Shown: in pieces, positions 8,558-17,025 of the stretch | Position numbering within the stretch: position 1 is the stretch's first letter | How the letters are laid out: each line of letters begins with the position of its first letter | Source of the DNA: JBJMQS01 sp045802605 | Lineage (GTDB): Bacteria; Planctomycetota; Planctomycetia; Gemmatales; Gemmataceae | Assembly (NCBI GenBank): GCA_045802605.1 | Contig: JBJMQS010000036.1 | Location: 248,001-312,000, forward strand | DNA: 64,000 nt | Direction of reading: 5' to 3' | Notes under the pieces: model-generated | The model's database searches: none | What the model was told of the DNA's origin: nothing | Seen by the model: only the letters and a program-made list of their open reading frames with translations | Translations under genes and position numbers: made by a program

Positions 8558-11209
8558 ATGCGCTTCCAAACTTATTTCGCGCAACTTGCGCTTGTCGCCG
8601 TGCCAAGCCTGACATTGGCGGCCTTGTGTTATGGCCGGCACGATGATCGGCCGGTCGCACCGCCGCCGGCACGAGTGCTGCCCGGCATCCAAGCCGATGG
8701 CTTTGTGCAATTGCCGAATCAATGGCGCTTGCGGCCAACGGGCACGCATGTCGACGTCGGCGACTTTCCGGTGAATCTTGCGCTGCATCCCGGCGGTCGA
8801 TTTCTCGCGGTGCTTCATGCCGGGTATCGTGAGCACGAAGTCATGATTCTGGATTTGAGCGGGGCGCGAACTCGCATCTTCAACCGGGTCATGATCGATC
8901 AAACGTTCTACGGCCTGTGCTTTTCGCCCGATGGCTCGACACTCTACGCATCCGGCGGCGAGTACGAAGTCATCCATGCGTTTGATTTTCGCGACGGATT
9001 ATTGAGTAACCATCGAAAGTTGCGCGTCGCGAAGGCCAGCGAGAAATTCGTCATCAGCGGTGTCGCCACAAGCCCAGATGGCAAGACGTTGTACGCCACC
9101 GGTTTGCTCGGCAACGCATTGGCTGTCGTTCCGGCGGCCGGCGGCGATGTCAAGCTGGTGAGCTTTGGCGCTGGTGTGGGCGAGACGCAGATGCCGGGCC
9201 CGGTGTCACGCGAAAACGAGACCGACCCGCTGCCCACGTCACAGGACGGCGCGTATCCCTATTCCGTGCTCGCGGAGCCAAACGGCAAGCGCCTCTTCGT
9301 AAGTCTCTGGGCACAAGGCGAAGTAGCAGTCATTGACGCAACATCTTTGCAGATCGTCGCCCGCTGGCCCACTGCCTCCCACCCGACCGAGATGGCGCTG
9401 CGCCCTGACGGCGAAGCGATTTACGTGGCCTGTTCCAACTCCACGCAGGTCAGTGTCATCGACCCGCGTAATGGCAAATCGCTGCAAACGCTCAACTGTT
9501 CATTGCATCCAAAGTCGCCGAGCGGCAACACGCCGTCGAGCTTAACGTTGTCGCCTGATGGAAAAATGCTCTTCGTTGCCAGCTCCGACGCCAACAATAT
9601 TGCCGTTTTCAACGTCTCGGAAGAAGAGAAGGCGGTTCCCTTGGGTTTCATCCCCGTCGGTTGGTACCCGACGGCCGTGCGGTTCGCTCCGGCGCGAGAA
9701 ATCGAACCACGGGAAGGCGAGGTACCCGCGGAGCCTTCAACAGACTCCAAAGCGGGACGGCGTCAGCCGCGTGCGCCGACCAACAAGCTCTACGTCGCCA
9801 ATGGCAAAGGAATCTGGCCGCGAGCGAATCGCCATGGCCCGCAGCCGGGACTGACCAGCACCTCGGACGAACAGATCCAAGGCTTGTTGCGCGGCGCGGT
9901 CAGTTCCATCGACCTGCCGACGCCGGAGTCGCTCGGCAAATTGACGCAGACCGCCTATCGCTGTTGCCCCCTCAAAGCGGACAGTTCGCCGGTAGAGACC
10001 GCATTCGAGAACAGCCCAATCCCCGCCAAAGTGGGCGATGCGTCACCGATCAAGTACTGCTTCTACATCATTAAAGAGAATCGCACCTATGATCAGGTGT
10101 TCGGCGACGTCAAAGCCGGCAATGGCGATCCGCAGTTATGTCTGTTTCCGGAGTCGGTCACGCCGAACCATCACGCCATCGCGAATGAATTTGTGCTGCT
10201 CGACAATCTGTACGCGGACGCCGAGGTCAGTGCGGATGGCCACGAGTGGTCGATGGCCGCCTACGCCACCGACTTCGTCGAGAAACTCTGGCCCTTGAAT
10301 TATCGCCAACCGCGGCAGAACAAATTGACATACCCATCCGAGGGTGCCCACGATCGCGCCGCCCGACCCGCGGGTGGCTACATCTGGGACCGCGCCAAAG
10401 ACGCCGGCATTAGCTATCGAAGTTACGGCGAGTGGGTGCGCAACGGCAAGAACCCCGAAGATCCTGGCACCGCATCGGTGCCGGCGATTGAAGGTCACTT
10501 CGATCCGCAATACCGCTCGTTCGACCTGAACTATCCCGATGTCAAACGGGCCAAACGCTTCGTTTCGGAATTCAAGCGGTTGGAAGCCATTGACCAGATG
10601 CCCCGGCTACAGATCGTGCGGCTGCCGAACGACCACACGCTCGGGGCCCGCGCGAATAAGCCCACGCCGTCGGCGATGGTCGCCGACAACGACCTCGCGC
10701 TGGGCATGATCATGGAGGCGATCACGCACTCGAAAATCTGGCCGCAGACGGCGGTGTTCGTGATCGAGGACGATGCCCAAAACGGCCCGGATCATGTGGA
10801 CGCTCATCGCACGGTGGCGTTGGTCGCTTCGCCCTATTGCCGGCGTGGCACGGTGGACTCGTCGATGTATTCCACCTCCAGCATGTTGCGGACGATGGAG
10901 TTAATTCTGGGCCTGCAGCCGATGAGCCAGTTCGACGCGGCCGCCCGGCCCATGTACACCTCGTTCCGCGCTGCGCCGGACCTGCGGCCCTATGTAACAC
11001 GGCAGCCAAAGGTCGATCGCGATGCGACGAATCCCGCCGCCGCGTGGGGCGCGAAGATCTCGGAGACGTTTGACCTGACGAAGGAAGATGCCGCCGATGA
11101 TTTGTTGTTGAATGAAGTAATCTGGCGATCCGTGAAAGGGGAACATAGCCGGATGCCCTCGCCGGTACGCGCTGCGTTCGTGATCCCCAGAGAAGTGGAT
11201 GACGATTGA
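8558..11209 (+). CDS. Secreted beta-propeller plus phosphoesterase-family protein
   Basis: This 883-residue protein starts at ATG 8558 with a signal peptide (hydrophobic residues 8-22). Residues 40-400 hold YncE-like propeller blades, each with S-P-D-G-K-x-L-Y/F-V-A or R-P-D-G-E-A-I-Y-V. After residue about 500 comes a phosphoesterase domain of the phospholipase C/acid phosphatase type: Y-I-I-K-E-N-R-T-Y-D-Q-V-F-G, then L-D-N-L-Y-A-D-A-E-V-S-A-D-G-H-E-W-S, and later a V-F-V-I-E-D-D-A-Q-N-G-P-D-H-V-D motif. It probably acts outside the cytoplasm; the substrate is unknown. Between the domains sits a REGEVPAEP insertion (see 9699-9779). It follows tssG by 19 bp and may share its transcript, but the signal peptide argues against a type VI role. 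Confidence 0.85.
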   Translation: MRFQTYFAQLALVAVPSLTLAALCYGRHDDRPVAPPPARVLPGIQADGFVQLPNQWRLRPTGTHVDVGDFPVNLALHPGGRFLAVLHAGYREHEVMILDLSGARTRIFNRVMIDQTFYGLCFSPDGSTLYASGGEYEVIHAFDFRDGLLSNHRKLRVAKASEKFVISGVATSPDGKTLYATGLLGNALAVVPAAGGDVKLVSFGAGVGETQMPGPVSRENETDPLPTSQDGAYPYSVLAEPNGKRLFVSLWAQGEVAVIDATSLQIVARWPTASHPTEMALRPDGEAIYVACSNSTQVSVIDPRNGKSLQTLNCSLHPKSPSGNTPSSLTLSPDGKMLFVASSDANNIAVFNVSEEEKAVPLGFIPVGWYPTAVRFAPAREIEPREGEVPAEPSTDSKAGRRQPRAPTNKLYVANGKGIWPRANRHGPQPGLTSTSDEQIQGLLRGAVSSIDLPTPESLGKLTQTAYRCCPLKADSSPVETAFENSPIPAKVGDASPIKYCFYIIKENRTYDQVFGDVKAGNGDPQLCLFPESVTPNHHAIANEFVLLDNLYADAEVSADGHEWSMAAYATDFVEKLWPLNYRQPRQNKLTYPSEGAHDRAARPAGGYIWDRAKDAGISYRSYGEWVRNGKNPEDPGTASVPAIEGHFDPQYRSFDLNYPDVKRAKRFVSEFKRLEAIDQMPRLQIVRLPNDHTLGARANKPTPSAMVADNDLALGMIMEAITHSKIWPQTAVFVIEDDAQNGPDHVDAHRTVALVASPYCRRGTVDSSMYSTSSMLRTMELILGLQPMSQFDAAARPMYTSFRAAPDLRPYVTRQPKVDRDATNPAAAWGAKISETFDLTKEDAADDLLLNEVIWRSVKGEHSRMPSPVRAAFVIPREVDDD
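9699..9779 (+). repeat. In-frame REGEAPAEP-type repeat element inside a gene
   Basis: Within the propeller/phosphoesterase gene the protein reads R-E-G-E-V-P-A-E-P at 9710-9736, followed by a basic, low-complexity stretch ending near 9779. This matches the peptide I know as REGEAPAEP, recurrent in planctomycete proteins and encoded by a mobile or interspersed repeat. It is inserted between domains without breaking the frame. A second, non-coding copy is at 22557-22583. Confidence 0.6.
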
Positions 11210-11210
11210 T

Positions 11211-11290
11211 TTGTTAGCCCGACGCGCCAGCGAGGGCGAAGAACGCGAGCGCTTGCAGGTTTCGCCCGCGCTGGCGCGTCGGGCTAACAA
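11211..11290. repeat. Palindromic GTTAGCCCGACGCG repeat between convergent genes
   Basis: Perfect 22-bp arms at 11211-11232 and 11269-11290 begin with TTGTTAGCCCGACG and extend imperfectly inward (AGGGCGAA against TTCGCCC). The element lies between the convergent ends of the phosphoesterase gene (11209) and the minus-strand gene ending at 11315. It could therefore act as a bidirectional transcription stop. The same element recurs at 14207-14286. Confidence 0.85.
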
Positions 11291-11314
11291 GAACGTGGTT
11301 GCCCACGACTATTA

Positions 11315-14101
11315 TTACTCCACTACCGCTTTGCGTTGAATATTGACCACCGCGTGCAGTCCATTCTCGCGGAATGTCAGTGTGGCGGTCAGTCCGTCGA
11401 AGGCATTCACGGTTTTTGCAGTGGCGCTGTCGGCTGCCGGAGCGGCTGGCTGTTTCGGGTCGCGCCAGCCGCCATGAATCGGACAACTGCACTCTTGGCC
11501 GTTCAACTTGTATTGCCCTAAATCCGGACAATAGGGCCGCACACCGTATAGCTGCGACACTTTCTGCAATAACTCCGGCGTGACTTCGCCGTTCTTTACC
11601 AACTCGGGCCAGCCGCGGGCGACATTGGCGATTCGCATTTGATTCGATTGGCAAGCGTTTCGCTGGCCCTCGGCCCAACCAAGGCGATAGACCGGCAGCA
11701 CCGCGTTCCAGTTCTCAGGCCGAATTCGCAGCATCGCGTGAGCTGGTGGCCCTGCGGCTTCCTTCGTTGTCGCCGCGGAGCTGATGTCGTCAAGCACCGA
11801 TGGATGGTTCACGATGCAGAGCGAGTCGCCGATTCGGCCCCAACAAAGACGTAAAGTGAAGCCAAACACTTTGAAAGCGATGCAGCGCACCGGTTGTGGC
11901 CGACCACTGATTTTGTAAAACTCGGGCTGAAAGAAGCGGGTCATATCGCGCAGCAGTTTTTCGGAGATCACCTTGTCGAATTCGTTGAGGAATTCATCCA
12001 CGACCTTGGCGTCTTTGACCGGGATAGTCAGGCATGCCGGATGCGTCAGTGAGGATGCGAGCAGACTGACCATGCCCATCTCGCGCATGTTGATCCCAGG
12101 TCCAAATTCCTGCATCATGGCGCCGCCGCCGAACGCGCTGCTCACCTCAGTACCAATCGGCTGGGCGGCGTCGAGCACGTGGATAGCGATTTGATCGCCA
12201 ATGCCCATGGTCAGGAAACGACGCAGCTTGCCCGTGTCAACGGCGTCTTTGATTCCGAATGGGTCTTGCTCGCGCTGCGGTGGGTTTCCCACAACCGGCA
12301 GAGCGTAATCCAAGAGCGGCTGCTTGTTCAGCCGCATCGCCAGCGTCATGATTGCTCGCTTGCTTGCTGGCAGCGGATCGAGAGCCGTGGGTGGGCCGGC
12401 CAGTGCTGTGGCCATGGTCGTGTAAATCGAGTTATCGATCAGCGGCAGCACCACAGTTTCGAGCCGATACTGTTGCGGCGTCACTTTGACGCGCACGGCG
12501 ATCGGATCGAAATAGGTGCGCCAGTACTGGTTGTAATCATCGAGAAATCGACGATACGCTTCCGACTCTGCCACGGTGACCGTATCGATCGGCACTTCCA
12601 ACAATGGCGTCAGCCGGCCAGGCGCGCCATACACGGAACTCGTTGCGGACATACCATCGGCCGTCAATGTGTACGTGCCGCCGGAAGGACACGCGAGCTT
12701 GCCCCTTCCGAATATGCCCGGGGCGCAGTCGGATGATAGCGCCATCTCTTCAAACGACTTCGGTGCTCGGCCATTCTCCGTGCGGAACATGAGGGCCGCG
12801 TGTTCGATCATTTTCAGGTGATTGAACGCCATCAGTCGCCGACGTTGGCCGAGCTTAACTCGCGGGCCGACCAGGCGGCGAATGCACGGGTCGGACAGGT
12901 ATATGATTCCGTCTTCATCGCCATCGCCGCGCGGCAGAATTGTGCGGATGAACGCAAATTCCGTGCTTTCGCCGAGCCGCTGCACCGGAGTACCTTTCTC
13001 CGATTTGCCGGCGATCGCTTCCAAGACTCGCTTAAACGACGGCAGCGAATTACTGCGAATGTGGAGGTTAGGATGCGGGTCGGCCGTGTAAACGTTCAGT
13101 TCGCCATTTGGCGTAGACGAATGGACGTATTTCACGTCCATGAATTGACCGTCCTCGCGCTTGAGGTTGCCACCGCGATTGAGCGACGAGTCCGCCCATT
13201 GCCGCATGCGGACCACTTGGCTGCCGAGGACCAAAATCGTGATGTCGCTGCCATCGGAGAGATAAAGGTCGCTGCCGGTGATCGCCACGCCTTCGACACC
13301 CATTACATCGATCAACTCGGGCGGAATGCCGGCAATGCCGAGTTGCTTTTTGATTCGGGCTTCGGTGTCTTGCGAAGAAGCTTGGCCGAGCATCTGCGTG
13401 AACAGGTGGTCGCCCCACACGTCGCCGACTTTCAGCGCAGCGACCAGCTTGGCAATTGATTTGAATTCCAGGAAATAGAAATCCTGTGGCACGCAGTTGG
13501 CCAATGGGCCGATATCCGGCTTGCGGCCCGCGAGCATTTTTTCCCAAGGGTGGCTTTTGATAGTCGGCCCGGTGAGCGTGTCGATCGACACGGCCTTGGG
13601 TTTGAGATTGTGAATCGCATTGCGAAGCCTGCCGTGCGGACGCGGAGCTTTCTCCTTAGGCTCGGGGGCCGGTGTTTCCTCTTTGGGAGCATCCGCCGGT
13701 TTTTCTGGGATCGTGTTCTCAGCCGGCGCACCAGGGGCCGGCTCTGCCGGCACGATGCGGTCACTGCTATCCGGTTCACCCAAAAGCGTGTCGAGTTGCA
13801 GCGATTCTTGAACTGCAAGCGCTCCCGTAAAGGTGCTGAACAGGTCGGCTCGCTGTCGCCGGCCCGGGTCCCAACCGCGCCAACTCGTCATGCGCGCTGC
13901 GTCGCCGGGCTTCCCCTCGCGCTTCGACAACTGCACATAGACGTATTGCAAATAAGGATCATTCGGTTGGCGTTGCAGTTGTGCAAATATTTCGTCGGAT
14001 GTCCAAGAACCCTTCTTGATCGAAGGTCGGACATCGACTTGTGCGAACCCGACGGCAGAGATGAGCAAGAGTGCGAAACCGCAGCGCAATGAGCGAAACA
14101 T
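11315..14101 (-). CDS. Large secreted protein of unknown function
   Basis: This 928-residue protein has a clear signal peptide (hydrophobic residues 7-20, cleavage after F-A-Q). Then comes a short TPR-like helical part (N-D-P-Y-L-Q-Y-V-Y-V-Q), a P/A/E-rich linker at residues 105-150, and a long region resembling planctomycete DUF3352-type secreted proteins (I-P-P-E-L-I-D-V-M-G-V-E-G-V). Four Cys lie near the C-terminus in Y-C-P-D...C-S-C-P-I-H-G. I do not recognise a catalytic motif. It is a single gene flanked on both sides by copies of the same palindromic repeat. Function unknown; periplasmic or exported location inferred from the signal peptide. Confidence 0.75.
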   Translation of the reverse strand: MFRSLRCGFALLLISAVGFAQVDVRPSIKKGSWTSDEIFAQLQRQPNDPYLQYVYVQLSKREGKPGDAARMTSWRGWDPGRRQRADLFSTFTGALAVQESLQLDTLLGEPDSSDRIVPAEPAPGAPAENTIPEKPADAPKEETPAPEPKEKAPRPHGRLRNAIHNLKPKAVSIDTLTGPTIKSHPWEKMLAGRKPDIGPLANCVPQDFYFLEFKSIAKLVAALKVGDVWGDHLFTQMLGQASSQDTEARIKKQLGIAGIPPELIDVMGVEGVAITGSDLYLSDGSDITILVLGSQVVRMRQWADSSLNRGGNLKREDGQFMDVKYVHSSTPNGELNVYTADPHPNLHIRSNSLPSFKRVLEAIAGKSEKGTPVQRLGESTEFAFIRTILPRGDGDEDGIIYLSDPCIRRLVGPRVKLGQRRRLMAFNHLKMIEHAALMFRTENGRAPKSFEEMALSSDCAPGIFGRGKLACPSGGTYTLTADGMSATSSVYGAPGRLTPLLEVPIDTVTVAESEAYRRFLDDYNQYWRTYFDPIAVRVKVTPQQYRLETVVLPLIDNSIYTTMATALAGPPTALDPLPASKRAIMTLAMRLNKQPLLDYALPVVGNPPQREQDPFGIKDAVDTGKLRRFLTMGIGDQIAIHVLDAAQPIGTEVSSAFGGGAMMQEFGPGINMREMGMVSLLASSLTHPACLTIPVKDAKVVDEFLNEFDKVISEKLLRDMTRFFQPEFYKISGRPQPVRCIAFKVFGFTLRLCWGRIGDSLCIVNHPSVLDDISSAATTKEAAGPPAHAMLRIRPENWNAVLPVYRLGWAEGQRNACQSNQMRIANVARGWPELVKNGEVTPELLQKVSQLYGVRPYCPDLGQYKLNGQECSCPIHGGWRDPKQPAAPAADSATAKTVNAFDGLTATLTFRENGLHAVVNIQRKAVVE

Positions 14102-14206
14102 GGCGGGCCTCCAAGCCGAGACGTGAACTCTGAAGTCGTACCCGTGTTGGTATGCTTGCGTTTCGAATTGACCAGCAAGATTTATTTTGGATGGCGTTTG
14201 TTGGTT

Positions 14207-14286
14207 TTGTTAGCCCGACGCGCTAGCGAGGGGGAATCCTGCAAGGCCTCGCGTGCTTCACCCTCGCTAGCGCGTCGGGCTAACAA
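14207..14286. repeat. Second palindromic GTTAGCCCGACGCG repeat
   Basis: Perfect 26-bp arms at 14207-14232 and 14261-14286, starting TTGTTAGCCCGACG, with a 28-base loop. It lies 28 bp beyond the stop of the minus-strand glycosylase gene and upstream of the start of the gene at 14101, so it is placed to terminate the former. It belongs to the same family as 11211-11290. Confidence 0.85.
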
Positions 14287-14314
14287 GAATGGCTGCGCCA
14301 TTCACATACGACTC

Positions 14315-14923
14315 TTATTTCAAACTCTGCCAAAGATACCAACTCGCCACGGTGCGGAATGGCCGCCAGGGCTCGGCGATGCGTTCAATGGTGGCGGCGA
14401 CCGGCAACTCAGACAGACCGAAGCAATTGCGGACCGCAACGCGCAGTCCATAGTCACCCGTCGGCAAAACATCGGGCCGGGCGAGGCCGAACATCAGATA
14501 CATATGCACCGACCATGGCCCGATGCCCGGCGTCGGTAATAGCACTTCGGCGATCTCTTCGTCTGACTGCCGCGGCATCCGCTCCAAATCAATCTCGCCG
14601 GCCAACACGCGCTCGCTGATCGCGAGAATCGTACGCGCTTTGTTGCCGGACAGACCGCAGGCACGCAGCCTATCCACTCCGGCTCGCAAGATCGCTTTCG
14701 GTGTTAAGCCTGTGCGGGGGAAACCATCGCGAAGACGGGCGCTGATGGCTTTCGCGGCTTTGGTGGCAATCTGCTGCGAAATCACTGTATCGACAAGCGC
14801 TTCGAAACCATCGCGATGACGGCGAAGTTCACAGCGGCCCACCTTGGCCATGACGGCTGCGAGAATTGGATCGGACGAAGTGAGGTGCGTCTCAGCTTTC
14901 GGCAAATATCTCGGACGGATCAC
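14315..14923 (-). CDS. DNA-3-methyladenine glycosylase II-like (AlkA/HhH-GPD)
   Basis: This 202-residue protein has the helix-hairpin-helix glycosylase fold. It shows an early V-I-S-Q-Q-I-A-T-K-A-A segment, L-S-x-x-K-A-R-T-I, the hairpin L-P-T-P-G-I-G-P-W-S-V-H-M near residues 129-141, and the catalytic Asp of P-T-G-D-Y-G-L (D157). It excises alkylated bases in base excision repair. It lacks the N-terminal domain of E. coli AlkA and is closer to the short AlkA/MAG1 type. Its ATG overlaps the stop of the upstream TPR gene by four bases, indicating a two-gene operon. Confidence 0.88.
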   Translation of the reverse strand: MIRPRYLPKAETHLTSSDPILAAVMAKVGRCELRRHRDGFEALVDTVISQQIATKAAKAISARLRDGFPRTGLTPKAILRAGVDRLRACGLSGNKARTILAISERVLAGEIDLERMPRQSDEEIAEVLLPTPGIGPWSVHMYLMFGLARPDVLPTGDYGLRVAVRNCFGLSELPVAATIERIAEPWRPFRTVASWYLWQSLK

Positions 14924-15924
14924 GTTTGATTCCTTCGGCGGCGCATGCGACGGGCGACGACTCGAAGCTGGAAATATACCAGGACGAATAGCACCGGTAT
15001 TACCACAGCAGCGACGAGAATGATTTGCTCACTGCTGGGTGCCCAAGTTGCGGGGGCAGGGGCCGCCGGGCGGGCGGCGATCGCGTCGCGAACTATCTGG
15101 CGGTGCCGGCGCAGATCTGGCGCGTCATACCGGGCGACACACTCATCGAACGCGGCAAATGCTGAATCGAGATCGCCCTTGGCGTTGTAGAGTTCGCCCA
15201 GCAGCCAATAGAGCCGGGCATCATCGGGCAGCCAAAAGAGCAGTTGCTGGACGGTCGCAATCGCATCGGCCGGTAACTTGGTCAGCTCGGCCGGCGCGAT
15301 GTTGCGGGCTTCGTATTGGCCAGTACTGCCAACGAATTTGACATCGAACAGCGCGTCGAGTTCGCGCGATGCCACGCGATTGCCACGGCCGGCTTGCTCG
15401 TGTTGTCGCAGTCGGGCCAGCTTCAATTGTGCCGCCTCATCCCGTTTGACAGCCGTGGCTTCGGCGGAAATGGGCCACGGCTGCGGCATCAAGCCTTTGG
15501 CGATTTCGAGATTCTCCACGGCTTCTTCAAACTGGCCGGTTTGCTGCAACGCGGTGCCACGCGCGGCAAAGGCCCAAAAGCTGTTCGAATCACGGCGATA
15601 AGCGAGGTTGAGATCGGTCAGGGCGGCTTCGGTTTCGCGCAACTTCAATTCGAGAATGCCACGCCGCACGAGTTCGACCGGACTCGGGTCCGGCTTCTGC
15701 TTCAGCACCGCCAAAGCCGCGGTTCCGGCCTCGTTTTCCTTGGTTTTCGCGATTCCGATGCGGAGTTGATCTGCCCGTCGATCAAGAAACATCTCGAATG
15801 GGAGTTCTTCCGCAACGTCCAGAACCGGTTTTGCGGGATCGTAAATGCCCGCCAAACCAGGCAATGCGCAGCCCATGACTACGATAATTGCGATCGGTAA
15901 AGTGAGTGGCCGCATCATGGCCAT
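14920..15924 (-). CDS. TPR-containing membrane-anchored protein
   Basis: This 334-residue protein begins with a signal/anchor sequence (residues 5-26) and ends with a transmembrane helix (about residues 300-322) followed by a strongly basic tail R-R-M-R-R-R-R. Between them are TPR-like helical repeats: V-R-R-G-I-L-E-L-K, A-F-A-A-R-G-T-A-L-Q-Q-T-G-Q-F-E-E-A, and Y-W-L-L-G-E-L-Y-N-A-K-G-D-L-D-S-A. The bulk is therefore expected outside the cytoplasm with the tail inside. Partner unknown. Translation is probably coupled to the downstream glycosylase gene through the ATGA overlap, although no functional link is evident. Confidence 0.75.
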   Translation of the reverse strand: MAMMRPLTLPIAIIVVMGCALPGLAGIYDPAKPVLDVAEELPFEMFLDRRADQLRIGIAKTKENEAGTAALAVLKQKPDPSPVELVRRGILELKLRETEAALTDLNLAYRRDSNSFWAFAARGTALQQTGQFEEAVENLEIAKGLMPQPWPISAEATAVKRDEAAQLKLARLRQHEQAGRGNRVASRELDALFDVKFVGSTGQYEARNIAPAELTKLPADAIATVQQLLFWLPDDARLYWLLGELYNAKGDLDSAFAAFDECVARYDAPDLRRHRQIVRDAIAARPAAPAPATWAPSSEQIILVAAVVIPVLFVLVYFQLRVVARRMRRRRNQT

Positions 15925-16094
15925 GATATGGCCAACGCCCGTTCATTCCGCAACTGGGAAACGGTTTTTGCCGAGCCTGCCGGAGACACCGGCGCGCGGC
16001 ACGATGAAATTCCAATGCGAGAGAATTTGATTCAACTTCCGCCGGCCACGCGAGGTAAGTTTGCTGTGGCTGCCCCCTCTCGTTCGGACCCGTC

Positions 16095-16430
16095 ATGATT
16101 GCGACGACGCAGATCAACCCACAGGAAGTCGTGCGCTTGGTGCACATGCACACGACGGGCCAGGTCCGCGACTTGGAAGTCGAGGTGTGGCCCGGCCGTG
16201 TTGTGTTGCGTGGACAGGCGACGAGTTATTACGTCAAGCAGTTGGCCCAACACGACCTGCGGCAACAATTGCCCGCCAATTATGCCTTAGAGAACTTGAT
16301 TGCCGTGGCGAATGGAGCGTCGGCCCCGCGATTGAGTTACTTCGACCCGATCCCCAAACCCCATCGCAATGCCATTCGCCGCCCGCTGATCGTCCCGGCA
16401 CGAACCACACCTGACTACGTGGTGGCCTAA
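16095..16430 (+). CDS. Small BON-like domain protein
   Basis: This 111-residue protein has no signal peptide. Residues 20-60 read V-R-D-L-E-V-E-V-W-P-G-R-V-V-L-R-G-Q-A-T-S-Y-Y-V-K-Q-L-A-Q, matching the beta-strand, G-x-V-x-L-x-G and helix order of BON domains, which usually bind phospholipid or act in regulation. The C-terminal 40 residues are Pro/Arg-rich and probably disordered. It shares a bidirectional terminator with csrA, which converges on it. An overlapping plus-strand frame from 16061 is open but has no domain-like content. Confidence 0.6.
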   Translation: MIATTQINPQEVVRLVHMHTTGQVRDLEVEVWPGRVVLRGQATSYYVKQLAQHDLRQQLPANYALENLIAVANGASAPRLSYFDPIPKPHRNAIRRPLIVPARTTPDYVVA

Positions 16431-16431
16431 C

Positions 16432-16464
16432 AAAAAAACCGCTCCGGCAAATTGCGCGGAGCGG
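16432..16464 (-). terminator. Terminator of csrA (also reached by the BON-like gene)
   Basis: CCGCTCCG (16439-16446) pairs with CGGAGCGG (16457-16464) in an 8-bp stem. Read on the minus strand, it is followed by a run of seven T residues (plus-strand A at 16432-16438). It lies 49 bp after the csrA stop. Confidence 0.8.
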
Positions 16465-16512
16465 CTCAGTATGGGATAAGAGCGGCGACCGCCGCTTGGC
16501 TTTCGCTTAACC

Positions 16513-16719
16513 TCAGGAAATGGCGACTTTGGGGGGCGGGTTGTTCGTGTCGGGGCGTGGCTGGCCCGCGAGCGGCAACAACTCTTGCCGATAAATCGGC
16601 ACGTCGCGCGGTGCTTCAATGCCCAGGCGAATCTTGCCCCGGTCGATGTCCACAACCGTGATACAAATATTCTCGCCGATGTAAATCTTTTCGCCGAGCT
16701 TACGGCTGAGGACCAACAT
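16513..16719 (-). CDS. csrA: Carbon storage regulator CsrA
   Basis: The 68-residue protein starts M-L-V-L-S-R-K-L-G-E-K-I-Y-I-G, the classic CsrA opening. It continues with D-R-G-K-I-R-L-G-I-E-A-P and V-P-I-Y-R-Q-E, which cover the RNA-binding strands and the conserved R of the C-terminal helix. CsrA binds GGA motifs in mRNA leaders and controls translation. Start chosen at 16719 because AAGGAGGG precedes it on the minus strand; the frame is open 46 codons further upstream but that part is not CsrA-like. The tail after residue 55 is Pro-rich. Confidence 0.95.
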   Translation of the reverse strand: MLVLSRKLGEKIYIGENICITVVDIDRGKIRLGIEAPRDVPIYRQELLPLAGQPRPDTNNPPPKVAIS

Positions 16720-17025
16720 TGCCGCTACCCTCCTTCGAGCGTGCTCGTGGTGCGCATCTGTCGAAGCATAAACCACGTTCTCGCTCGGCGCGAAAAGCCG
16801 CAAGGTGATTTTGGTTCTACACCTAGGGGCCGTTTGTGCCTTACGCCGCGCCTTCATTCAATTCGTTACAATCGCTACGCCCGGCAAATTCAGCAGCCCA
16901 ATTCGAGTCAAAGCGTTTTGTGCCTGAATTCTTAGAAATGGTGTCAAGAACCGGCAGCATTTTCAGCATTAGCCCTGCCGGATCGCACTTGGGCTAGTTC
17001 ATGGACATTTGGCACGGAAGTTCGT

